Below are positions 1 through 6,354 of a stretch of 6,354 bases of DNA, piece by piece; within the stretch, counting starts at the first letter, position 1; the number at the start of each line of letters is the position of its first letter. Source of the stretch: Deltaproteobacteria bacterium (GTDB taxonomy: Bacteria > Myxococcota_A > Polyangia > JAAYKL01); NCBI GenBank assembly GCA_011389755.1, contig JAABTR010000501.1, forward strand, positions 1-6,354. Direction: 5' to 3'. Below the pieces are notes generated by a model. The model was not told the DNA's origin. It made no database searches and saw only the letters and a list, made by a program, of their open reading frames with translations. The position numbers and the translations under genes were made by a program.

Positions 1-415
1 CACGGTCACAAACATCTCGCAAATACCCGACAGGCAAAGCCGAACGTACAACGTGGAGACCAGCCTGAACGGAAAGCTGGCCGAGAGCGCGTTCTACATC
101 GGTTCCATCGCGCGGGTGGACTTTGAGGTCGGGGACGAAGAGGGTATCTGGATTCCCATTTCGGCGTTGCTCAGCGATGGGATCGATCATGTTTTTGTCG
201 CCGATGGGGACCGGGCGGTGCGCAAGAACATCCTTCTCGGCCCCGTGGACGGCTCCTTCGTCCGGGTCGATGGTCTGGCGACGGGAGATCGCCTCGTCGT
301 GTCGGGCATGAGGAATCTCGAAGGAGGCTACAAGGTCTCTGTGATCGATCGGACCCACGACGGGGGAGCTGCAAACGCGAACGCGGGCGCAGCCCTCGCC
401 GGGACAGAACCATGA
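1..415 (+). CDS. RND efflux periplasmic adaptor (membrane fusion protein), 3' end only
   Basis: C-terminal 137 residues of a periplasmic adaptor that would bridge an inner-membrane RND permease to an outer-membrane channel. The frame is open from base 2, so the gene begins left of the window; the GTG at 53-55 is internal. The first visible residues (TVTNISQIPDRQSRTYNVE) match the beta-barrel strand of adaptors with its conserved R-T-x-x-V pattern. A stretch with IWIPISALL follows, the usual entry to the membrane-proximal domain, then the strand pattern VFV..GDRAVRKNILLG and a GL..GDRLVVSGM..L..G segment characteristic of the family's end. The last 20 or so residues are an Ala/Gly/Asn-rich, probably disordered tail. 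Its TGA (413-415) overlaps the permease ATG (412-414), so the two are translationally coupled. The family call is firm from motifs plus the adjoining permease; the substrate cannot be read from this fragment. Confidence 0.88.
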   Translation, partial: TVTNISQIPDRQSRTYNVETSLNGKLAESAFYIGSIARVDFEVGDEEGIWIPISALLSDGIDHVFVADGDRAVRKNILLGPVDGSFVRVDGLATGDRLVVSGMRNLEGGYKVSVIDRTHDGGAANANAGAALAGTEP

Positions 416-3400
416 AGGGCCTCATAGCCCAGGCCGTCTCCAATCGCCGCATCACGGTCTTTTGCACGGTGGCGGCGGCGCTGTACGGGCTATACGCCTA
501 CGCGGCCCTGCCCAAGCAGGAGAGCCCGGACGTCTCCGTCCCGGTGGCCATGATCACGACGATCTATCCCGGCGCGGCTCCGGTGACTGTCGAGCGTCTC
601 GTCACCGAGCCCATCGAGGACGCCGCGAGCCGGATAAACGGCTTCGATACGGTGCGTTCCTATTCCCGCGACAGCGTCTCGATTGTCGGGGTTCGGCTGC
701 GGCAGGGAGTGGACATCGCTGCGGCGTGGCAGGAACTCGAGGACGAGATCGACGATGTTGCGGCCGACCTGCCCAAGGGATGCCGCGCGCCGAGCATCCG
801 CACGGATTTGGATGAGACGGCGGGGATGATCATCGCGTTGTCAGGAGCGAGCTACAGCTACGATCAGCTCACCGGATTCGCCCGGGTGTTCAAAAAAAGG
901 CTCGGAACCGTCCCGGGTATCGGGCGTTTTGATATCAGCGGCGAAATCGAAAAACGCATCGAGGTTATCGTCGAGCTGGACAAGCTGAGCCAACACGGCT
1001 TCTCCCTCGAGGACATGACCCGGATCCTGGGGGCTCAGAACGTGGAGATCCCCTCGGGGCGCCTCGAGAAAGGGCGTTTTAAAATCAACGTCAGCACCCC
1101 CGGTGTTTTCGAGTCCGCACGTGACATAGAGAACGTCATCATCGACGTCTCCCGCGAGAGCGGCGCGCCGGTGCGCTTGCGGGACGTGGCCCGGGTCGAG
1201 GTCGCTTTGGAGTCGGATACCTACCGCATACGACAAGACGGCGATCGCGCGGTCTTGTTGACGGGGTACTTTCAGCCGGACAAGAACGTGGTGGCTGTGG
1301 GCGAAGAGGTCCGAGGCATCATAGAAGACGTCAAGGGCGGTTTTCCATCGGATCTGTCGGCTCACGAGGTGATATTTCAGCCCAAGGACGTGTCTCGGGC
1401 CACCGCCGATTTCATGGGCAGCCTGGTGCAGGGGATCGTTCTCGTGGTCCTGGTGGTGTTTATCGGTATGGGGCTGCGCAACGCGATCATCGTCTCGTCG
1501 GTCATTCCCATCTCGGTCCTTTTGACATTCGGCGTCATGTGGCTCATCGGGGTCAAGGTGCACCAGGTGTCGGTGGCCGCACTCGTCATTGCCCTGGGGA
1601 TGCTCGTGGATAACGCCATCGTTGTGGCGGACGCGGTGCAGGTTCGCATTGACGACGGGATGGATCGGGTCAAAGCCGCGGTGGAGGGCGCTCGAGAATC
1701 GGCGATGCCGATATTGACCTCCACCTTGACCACCGTCGCCGCGTTCTCGCCGCTGCTCGTGTTGCCGGGCATGGCGGGGCAGTTTCTAGAGAGCATTCCC
1801 ATCATCGTTATCGTGGCTCTCACCGCATCGTACGCGGTGGCTATCGTGGCGACTCCGGCCATGGCAGCGGCCTTTTTCAGGCCCCTTAAGACCGTTCGAT
1901 ATAGGGAGGGTGCGGTCCGCGGCGCTTTTAGCAAGCTGCTCGAGTTTGCTCTGGTTCGCCCCAAGCGCACCTTGGCGGTGGCCGGTGCGCTGCTCATGGC
2001 CTCGCTCGGGCTCATTTCGTTGCTCGACGTGCGTTTTTTTCCCTATGCGGATAAGCCCATCGCCTATATCGATGTAAACGTGGAGATCTCCGACCTCGAC
2101 GCCGTGGAGGAGGTCGTGGCCGAAATCGAAGAGCTTTTAAAAGAACAGGTCGAGGTCACCCACGTCACTTCGGCCATCGGGGACGGCCTTCCGAAGTTCT
2201 ACATAACGCTCCCGACGGCGATTCAATCCCGAAGTTTTGGGCAGGTCTTCTTTGAGTTCGACTTAGAGCGCGGCGCCAGGTTCGAGAACAATCAGGAGCT
2301 GGCGGCGCATCTGCAAAAGGCCATCGACGCGCGTCTCGTTCGGGGTCAGGCCTCGGTCAAGCTCTTGCAGCAGGGCGAGCCGGTCAGGGCTCCGGTGGTT
2401 GTCAGGCTGAGCGGCGAAGACACCGATAAACTCGAAAAGGCGGCCTCTGCGCTCGCTTCCGAGATGCGAAAGGTGCCCGGTGCCGTGAACGTCGCCGACG
2501 ATGTGCCGCGCAGGAGTTTCGAGCTGCGCGTCGATGTCGATGACGATCTCGCCGGCAGCATGGGGGTCAGCAAGTACGACATCCAAAGGCAGATAAGCAT
2601 CGCACTCCACGGGAGCCCGGCATCGGTTTTTCGCAAGGGCGGTCGGGAGTACGACATCGTTCTTAAAAGCGATATAGACAGCCCGGAAAAATTGGGAAAC
2701 CTAGGGATCAAGTCCAGCATCGCGGGCAACAAGGTGCTCGTCAAACAGTTTGCCGAAGTGTCCCTGCGCGATCGACTCGAGACGATTATCCACTATCAAA
2801 AGGAACGCAGCGTCGCCGTGGTTGCGGACGTGGCCCCGGGCACGGGAGCGGCGGTGCTCGCCGACCGCATCGAGAGCGACATTCTCCCCAGAATCGACTT
2901 GGCGGGAGTGGATGCTATTTTCGACGGAGAGCGGGAGAAGATACAGAAGAATTTCGGGAACGTCGGCTATTCGGCGCTGTTTGCCCTGGCCGCCGTCTAC
3001 ATCATTTTACTCTTCCAGTTCGGGTCCTTTTCGAAGCCCTTGGTCATCCTCGTCACGGTGCCCTTGTCCATCGTGGGATCGGTGATCGGTCTGCTCGTTT
3101 TTTGGCAGCCTCTTTCGTTCACCGCGCTTTTGGGGGTCGCGAGCCTCATCGGCATCGTCGTCAACAACGCCATCTTGCTCATGGAGTTTGTCGGCAAGGG
3201 GTTGTCCCAGGGGCTGAACGTGGATGGCGCCTGCCGGGACGCGGTGTCCAGGCGGTTTCGGCCGATCTTATTGAGCACGATAACGACGGTGGCCGGTCTC
3301 ATCCCCCTGGCGCTTTCGGGCAGCGCCATGTTTACCCCCATGGCGGTGGCCTTGATGACAGGCCTGCTCGGATCTACATTGCTCACGCTGATTGTGATAC

Positions 3401-3498
3401 CTGTTGTCTATCGCCAAACTCAGCGAGTTTCGCTCAGGAGATCGAGACAGCGCGAGGCGTGTGATCTTGCCCATTTGCCAGTTGGGCACAGTGTTTGA
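412..3498 (+). CDS. RND efflux transporter permease subunit (HAE1/AcrB-like)
   Basis: Complete 1028-residue proton-driven efflux permease, a normal length for the AcrB/HAE1 family. Topology is classic: TM1 at residues 14-33, a large periplasmic loop starting PKQESPDVSVP (about 34-332), TM2-TM6 at about 337-489, TM7 at about 520-540, a second periplasmic loop (about 541-850) and TM8-TM12 at about 851-1001, then a basic cytoplasmic tail. The TM4 motif GMLVDNAIVV puts Asp400 where AcrB has Asp407 and Asn401 where AcrB has Asp408. TM10 has GIVVNNAILL, with Asn918 in place of AcrB Lys940. It lacks the DFG...DGA...EN TM4 signature of CzcA-type metal pumps, so hydrophobic or amphiphilic substrates are more likely than metal ions; this is an inference. 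The ATG start overlaps the adaptor stop (ATGA) and has no strong Shine-Dalgarno, consistent with coupled translation. An outer-membrane partner is not visible. Confidence 0.97.
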   Translation: MKGLIAQAVSNRRITVFCTVAAALYGLYAYAALPKQESPDVSVPVAMITTIYPGAAPVTVERLVTEPIEDAASRINGFDTVRSYSRDSVSIVGVRLRQGVDIAAAWQELEDEIDDVAADLPKGCRAPSIRTDLDETAGMIIALSGASYSYDQLTGFARVFKKRLGTVPGIGRFDISGEIEKRIEVIVELDKLSQHGFSLEDMTRILGAQNVEIPSGRLEKGRFKINVSTPGVFESARDIENVIIDVSRESGAPVRLRDVARVEVALESDTYRIRQDGDRAVLLTGYFQPDKNVVAVGEEVRGIIEDVKGGFPSDLSAHEVIFQPKDVSRATADFMGSLVQGIVLVVLVVFIGMGLRNAIIVSSVIPISVLLTFGVMWLIGVKVHQVSVAALVIALGMLVDNAIVVADAVQVRIDDGMDRVKAAVEGARESAMPILTSTLTTVAAFSPLLVLPGMAGQFLESIPIIVIVALTASYAVAIVATPAMAAAFFRPLKTVRYREGAVRGAFSKLLEFALVRPKRTLAVAGALLMASLGLISLLDVRFFPYADKPIAYIDVNVEISDLDAVEEVVAEIEELLKEQVEVTHVTSAIGDGLPKFYITLPTAIQSRSFGQVFFEFDLERGARFENNQELAAHLQKAIDARLVRGQASVKLLQQGEPVRAPVVVRLSGEDTDKLEKAASALASEMRKVPGAVNVADDVPRRSFELRVDVDDDLAGSMGVSKYDIQRQISIALHGSPASVFRKGGREYDIVLKSDIDSPEKLGNLGIKSSIAGNKVLVKQFAEVSLRDRLETIIHYQKERSVAVVADVAPGTGAAVLADRIESDILPRIDLAGVDAIFDGEREKIQKNFGNVGYSALFALAAVYIILLFQFGSFSKPLVILVTVPLSIVGSVIGLLVFWQPLSFTALLGVASLIGIVVNNAILLMEFVGKGLSQGLNVDGACRDAVSRRFRPILLSTITTVAGLIPLALSGSAMFTPMAVALMTGLLGSTLLTLIVIPVVYRQTQRVSLRRSRQREACDLAHLPVGHSV

Positions 3499-3528
3499 GG
3501 TGTAGAAAATAAAAGGAGGGGACCTCTC
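3499..3528 (+). promoter_or_regulatory. Short spacer with strong Shine-Dalgarno for the kinase gene
   Basis: This 30-base gap between permease stop and kinase start contains AAGGAGG at 3513-3519, nine bases before the ATG at 3529. It fixes the kinase start. No promoter or terminator is recognisable in the gap, so the kinase is probably read from the pump transcript. GAGG (3516-3519) can pair with CCTC (3523-3526) across a three-base loop, which could partly mask the ribosome site, but a four-pair stem is weak. Confidence 0.8.
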
Positions 3529-4722
3529 ATGGCGTCCGAGCTCACAAAAAAGCGCGTTCTCCTGGTCGGCGACGATGCATCCGTGCGGCTCACCCTCGTT
3601 GCCCTTTTAAGGGGCATCGAAGTCGACGTCTTCGAAGCGACGGACGCTGCTCGAGGTCTCCAAAGTTTCGAAGCGCAAAAGCCCGACGCCGTTTTGATCG
3701 ACTTGGCCATGCCCGGTCGCAACGGCCTGGAGTTACTCGAGGAGATTAAAAGACGGGCGAAGCGTACGCCGGTGATCGTGATCTCGGGGATCGATAAAAT
3801 AGATGATACGATCGAGGCCTTGCGGCGGGGCGCATGGGATTATCTTGCCAAGCCGATTCACGACATCGCCACGCTGGAAGACGCTGTCTTTGGGACTTTA
3901 GAATGGGCTCGGACCATGGCACATTATCCGAAGCCGAACGAATCCGAGGACTTCAGTAACGAGATCGAAAAGCGCATCAGGCAGCTCGAGATGAGCCGGG
4001 ATCGCCTGCGACAGACCGAGAAGCTCCGAGCCATCGGGCAGCTCGCAGGCGGTGTGGCCCACGATTTCAACAACCTGCTCGGCGGTATCAGCGGCTATGC
4101 TGAGCTTGCGAGGCTGCATGTCGAAGATGGATCGAAGCCGGCAAAATTTCTCGACGGGATCGTGGCCATGGTGCGCAGCGCCAGCGATCTGAACAGCAAG
4201 TTGCTCTCGTTCTCCCGCATGGGGCCTGTCAAAGTCGTCGCTTTCGATATCAACGAGGTGGTGCGCGATGTGGTCGACCTCATCAGCCACAGTTTCGACA
4301 AGAAAATCGAAGTCGAGGCGTCCGTGGCGCACCCCCCTCAGTTCATTCGGGCAGATATGGCACAGCTCGAGTCGGCGCTCATAAATCTCGCGGTCAACGC
4401 GCGGGATGCCATGCCCGAAGGCGGAAAGCTGACGATGGGCACCTCGCGGCACACCATCGCGCGAGACGAAAGAGCTCCTGATGAACCACCTGCCGGGCAG
4501 TACGTCCGCGTGATTGTACGAGACACGGGCGTGGGCATGGCTCCCGAGACCGTGGAGCACGTCTTCGAGCCATTTTTTTCCACCAAGGAGGGGCATTGGA
4601 CCGGTCTCGGGTTGGCCGTCGTCCACAGCGCGGTGGAAGAGATGGGCGGGTATATTCGGGTCGAGAGCGCACCGGGACAGGGGACGACCGTGGCGCTTTT
4701 TTTACCTCCGTACTCTAAATGA
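3529..4722 (+). CDS. Cytoplasmic receiver-histidine kinase hybrid (REC-HisKA-HATPase_c)
   Basis: A 397-residue signalling protein with no membrane segment or signal peptide. Residues 8-128 are a receiver domain: acidic residues Asp15/Asp16, phospho-acceptor Asp58 (in LIDLAMPGRNG), Ser86 as the switch Ser/Thr, and Lys108-Pro109. A charged helical linker, probably coiled coil (about 144-168), leads to the dimerisation/phosphoacceptor domain with H-box GGVAHDFNNLL, His178. The ATPase domain has an N-box (Asn286, Asn290 in INLAVNARDAMPEGG), G1 box DTGVGM (332-337), F-box FEPFFSTK (346-353) and G2 box TGLGL (358-362). All catalytic elements needed for autophosphorylation are present. Oddities: Gly14 sits where most receivers have the first of two acidic residues, and the ATP-lid before TGLGL is short, with Trp357 instead of Gly. 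The receiver-first order suggests control by phosphotransfer from another kinase, with His178 feeding an unseen regulator. It lies 30 bases after the pump gene and is probably in the same operon, but a role in pump control is inference. Confidence 0.94.
   Translation: MASELTKKRVLLVGDDASVRLTLVALLRGIEVDVFEATDAARGLQSFEAQKPDAVLIDLAMPGRNGLELLEEIKRRAKRTPVIVISGIDKIDDTIEALRRGAWDYLAKPIHDIATLEDAVFGTLEWARTMAHYPKPNESEDFSNEIEKRIRQLEMSRDRLRQTEKLRAIGQLAGGVAHDFNNLLGGISGYAELARLHVEDGSKPAKFLDGIVAMVRSASDLNSKLLSFSRMGPVKVVAFDINEVVRDVVDLISHSFDKKIEVEASVAHPPQFIRADMAQLESALINLAVNARDAMPEGGKLTMGTSRHTIARDERAPDEPPAGQYVRVIVRDTGVGMAPETVEHVFEPFFSTKEGHWTGLGLAVVHSAVEEMGGYIRVESAPGQGTTVALFLPPYSK
4715..4722. other. Tail-to-tail overlap of convergent stop codons
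   Basis: The kinase TGA is at 4720-4722 on the plus strand; the repeat-protein TAG is at 4715-4717 on the minus strand. The two coding regions therefore overlap by eight bases, leaving no room for an intergenic bidirectional terminator. Any terminator for either transcript would have to lie within the opposing gene; none is recognisable. Confidence 0.9.
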
Positions 4723-6354
4723 CGAGCATGCGGCAATCGGGAGAGCAAAGCGTGCTCCCCAAGGGGCCGTCGTCGCACTCTTCTTTGTGCTGCGGTTGGA
4801 CGCTGTCGTCTCCGCAGTACGGGCCAAAGCTGCAGTCGGTCTTGCAGCCTTCGTAGACGTCGTCCGCGTTGTCTTCGCCGTTGTCGCACTGCTCGAAAGC
4901 CGGGTCCACGACGCCGTCTCCGCAGCTGGGCGGGAGCTCGCAGCCCTCGGAGCAGGCGTTCTCGTCGAGGGCGTACGCGTCGTCGTTGAAACCGTTGTCG
5001 CACTGCTCACCGGCGTCTTCGTCGAGGACGCCGTCGCCGCAGTGGGGACCGAAGGTGCAGTCGGCGCTGCATCCCCCGTAGCCGCCGGTGTTGTCTTCGT
5101 CTCCGAGGTCGCACTCTTCGTAGGGAGCATCGACGTTCCCGTCACCGCACAGGGGTCCGAACTCGCATTCGGCCGTGCAGCTGCCGTAGGCGGGCGAGGC
5201 GAACTGGCCATAGTCGCACTGCTCGCCTACGCTCACCACCCCGTCGCCGCAGTACGGCGCGAACGTGCAGTCATCCGCGCAGTGCTCGGTCCCGTCGCAC
5301 TCCTCGGGGCCGTTTCGGATGTCGTCACCGCAGTGGGGCCCGGGCAGGCAGTCCAGGCTGCAGGACAGGTCGCCGTATTCCTTGCCGTTGAGGTCGCCGT
5401 TGTCGCACACCTCGCCGGCCGCGTCGTTCACCACTCCGTCGCCGCACCGTGGGGGCAGCACGCAGCCCGGCCCGCAGGCATCCGAACTTTCGGTGTAGAG
5501 GTCGTTGTTTAGCCCGTTGTCGCACTGCTCGCCTGCTGCGCCGTCGAGGACGCCGTCGCCACAGCGAGACGCCAGGGTGCAGTCGGCGTTGCACCCGTCG
5601 TAGCCGCCCGCGTTGTTGCCGTCTCCGAGATCGCACTCTTCGTAGGGATCGTCGACGCTGCCGTCACCGCAGTGGGGCGCGAGCTCGCACTCGGCGGTGC
5701 AGCTGCCGTAGGCTGAAGAAGCGAACTGGCCGTAGTCGCACGCCTCGCCGCCGCTCACCACGCCGTCGCCGCAGTAAGGCTCGAGGGTGCAGTCCTCCAG
5801 GCAGTGCTCGGTCCCGTCGCACTCTTCGGAGCCGTTGCGCACGTCGTCGCCGCAGCGCGGCCCCGGTTGGCAGTCGTAGCCGCACGAGGTCGGGCCGTAC
5901 TCGACGCCGTTCGACGCGCCGTTATCGCACGCCTCGGGGCCGTTTGTTATGCCGTCCCCGCAAAAGCCGCCGTAATCGCAGCCGGTGGTGCAGGCAGCTA
6001 AGCCGTAGCTGTCATCGCTGTTGTCGCCGCCGTTGTCGCAGGACTCAAAGGCCGGCTGGACAGTGCCGTCGCCGCACGAAGTGGGCGTGACACAACCCGG
6101 CGCGCAGGCGCCGGAGACGCCATTTTCCCGGATCGTGACGTTCAGGCCGTCGTCGCATTCCTCGTGCTCTGCTTGGACCACGCCGTCGCCGCAGCGGGGG
6201 CCGCGTTCCGAGCAGTCGGGCAGGCACGAGCCATATGATCCGTCATTTACTGCGTCGTCGCACTCCTCGTCGCCCACGACGATGCCGTCGCCGCAGATGG
6301 ACGCGCACTCGCTGTGGGCGCTGACAAAACCGCCGAGAGTGAGGTTGAAGTTGG
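4715..6354 (-). CDS. Cysteine-rich DUF4215-type tandem-repeat protein, 5' end outside window
   Basis: Read from the right edge to TAG at 4715-4717; 545 residues are visible and the frame stays open at 6354, so the true start is outside. The GTG at 6275-6277 lies inside the first repeat and is not a credible start. After a leader ending NFNLTLGGFVSAHSECASI come fifteen repeats of 27-39 residues, each starting CGDG or CGDD, with four cysteines (CGDG...C-D...C-x3-C) and nearly always five residues, often with Pro, before the next CGDG. About 60 cysteines pair evenly, implying disulfides and export. Loops are rich in Asp, Asn, Glu and Gly, so Ca2+ binding is possible but unproven. These are DUF4215/myxobacterial disulfide repeats, usual in secreted or surface proteins. 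The NFNLTL...GF leader resembles the end of a fibro-slime domain, which often precedes such repeats; that is tentative. The C-terminus (CSPDCRMLVI) has no membrane anchor or sorting tail. Function unknown; perhaps adhesion or matrix. Confidence 0.92.
   Translation of the reverse strand, partial: NFNLTLGGFVSAHSECASICGDGIVVGDEECDDAVNDGSYGSCLPDCSERGPRCGDGVVQAEHEECDDGLNVTIRENGVSGACAPGCVTPTSCGDGTVQPAFESCDNGGDNSDDSYGLAACTTGCDYGGFCGDGITNGPEACDNGASNGVEYGPTSCGYDCQPGPRCGDDVRNGSEECDGTEHCLEDCTLEPYCGDGVVSGGEACDYGQFASSAYGSCTAECELAPHCGDGSVDDPYEECDLGDGNNAGGYDGCNADCTLASRCGDGVLDGAAGEQCDNGLNNDLYTESSDACGPGCVLPPRCGDGVVNDAAGEVCDNGDLNGKEYGDLSCSLDCLPGPHCGDDIRNGPEECDGTEHCADDCTFAPYCGDGVVSVGEQCDYGQFASPAYGSCTAECEFGPLCGDGNVDAPYEECDLGDEDNTGGYGGCSADCTFGPHCGDGVLDEDAGEQCDNGFNDDAYALDENACSEGCELPPSCGDGVVDPAFEQCDNGEDNADDVYEGCKTDCSFGPYCGDDSVQPQHKEECDDGPLGSTLCSPDCRMLVI
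4925..5446 (-). repeat. Five-repeat module, copy 2 (A'-B'-C'-D'-E')
   Basis: Repeats R9-R13, with lengths 38, 27, 34, 36 and 39 residues (174 in all), directly adjoining copy 1. The only length difference is two extra residues in A' (NDAAGE against NGPE). DNA similarity is also clear: a 24-base identical tract lies at 5801-5824 and 5279-5302, and a 17-base one at 5697-5713 and 5175-5191, both offset by exactly 522 bases. Confidence 0.9.
5447..5962 (-). repeat. Five-repeat module, copy 1 (A-B-C-D-E)
   Basis: Repeats R4-R8, with lengths 36, 27, 34, 36 and 39 residues (172 in all). Each unit matches the unit five places later better than its neighbours: for example CDGTEHC in R5 and R10, CDYGQFAS in R6 and R11, PYEECDLGD in R7 and R12. 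By hand, about 121 of 172 aligned residues are identical to copy 2. Confidence 0.9.

Larger units (their letters stand above)
4718..6295 (-). repeat. Array of fifteen cysteine-rich repeats
   Basis: Units in protein order, by DNA position: R1 6295-6194, R2 6193-6077, R3 6076-5963, R4 5962-5855, R5 5854-5774, R6 5773-5672, R7 5671-5564, R8 5563-5447, R9 5446-5333, R10 5332-5252, R11 5251-5150, R12 5149-5042, R13 5041-4925, R14 4924-4817, R15 4816-4718. Each begins with a codon run for CGDG or CGDD, mostly using near-identical codons, so a short GC-rich motif recurs on the plus strand as ccgtcgccgca-like words. R5, R10 and R15 are the CGDD variants with a short loop between the second and third cysteines. 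Confidence 0.93.

Noticed and set aside
53..55. GTG as the start of a small 120-residue protein
   Set aside because: The frame is open upstream to the window edge and the upstream residues match the adaptor family, so this is an internal Val codon.
841..2015. Minus-strand open frames inside the permease gene
   Set aside because: Shadows of a clearly functional 1028-residue plus-strand gene; low GC-driven stop frequency accounts for them.
3468..3488. Inverted repeat TGCCCA/TGGGCA near the permease stop as a terminator
   Set aside because: Six-pair stem with a nine-base loop, inside the coding region and not followed by a T tract.
412..3498. Heavy-metal (CzcA/CusA-type) RND assignment
   Set aside because: TM4 carries GMLVDNAIVV and not the metal-pump DFG...DGA...EN pattern, and TM10 has VNN; the HAE1 group fits better.
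4697..4703. Run of seven T near the kinase end as a terminator tail, or as a phase-variable tract
   Set aside because: It lies within codons for LFLP with no convincing hairpin before it. Similar seven-base A or T runs at 892-898, 2034-2040 and 4573-4579 are also plain coding sequence, with frames intact.
4514..5512. Long plus-strand open frame (332 codons) crossing the kinase end and the repeat gene
   Set aside because: It is the antisense shadow of the in-frame GC-rich repeats: the monotonous VVAL/AVxxxxAV pattern mirrors CGDG codons. Its start lies inside the kinase gene, and the translation resembles no family I recognise.
5449..6090. Arg-rich plus-strand open frame opposite the repeat array
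   Set aside because: Arg/Ser-rich low-complexity translation typical of an out-of-frame reading of GC-rich repeats; the minus-strand frame explains the region fully.
4718..6295. Regularly spaced repeats that might suggest a CRISPR array
   Set aside because: Units have variable lengths, diverge in sequence, stay in frame for over 500 codons and encode a known Cys-repeat pattern.

Overview
The window looks like part of a GC-rich genome from the Myxococcota (a myxobacterium, formerly classed with the Deltaproteobacteria). The strongest clue is the minus-strand gene on the right, which encodes a long array of the CGDG...C..C...C cysteine-rich repeats (DUF4215 / myxobacterial disulfide-repeat type) typical of secreted proteins in that group. 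The soluble receiver-first histidine kinase fits the same group. This assignment is an inference from family content, not a database match.

Layout: (1) positions 1-415, plus strand, hold the 3' end of a periplasmic adaptor (membrane fusion protein) of an RND efflux pump; its start is outside the window. (2) 412-3498, plus strand, is a complete 1028-residue RND inner-membrane permease of the drug/hydrophobe type, coupled to the adaptor by an ATGA stop/start overlap. (3) After a 30-base gap with a strong Shine-Dalgarno sequence, 3529-4722, plus strand, encodes a 397-residue cytoplasmic protein with an N-terminal receiver domain followed by a histidine kinase core. (4) 4715-6354, minus strand, is a convergent gene entering from the right edge. 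It encodes fifteen tandem cysteine-rich repeats, its own start lies beyond the window, and its stop overlaps the kinase stop by 8 bases. There is no gene-free stretch above 300 bases; the window is essentially all coding.

How the genes fit together: the adaptor and permease would form two parts of a tripartite efflux pump. No outer-membrane channel gene is visible, so it may lie upstream or elsewhere. The kinase is probably co-transcribed with the pump and may link pump expression or function to a phosphorelay, but no DNA-binding response regulator is in view. The repeat protein is likely an unrelated, extracellular or surface protein on its own transcript.

The most distinctive structure is inside the repeat gene. 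Ten of its fifteen repeats form two consecutive copies of one ordered five-repeat module (A-B-C-D-E, then A'-B'-C'-D'-E'), giving a higher-order period of 516-522 bases visible in both protein and DNA. No clearly new multi-gene system is evident.
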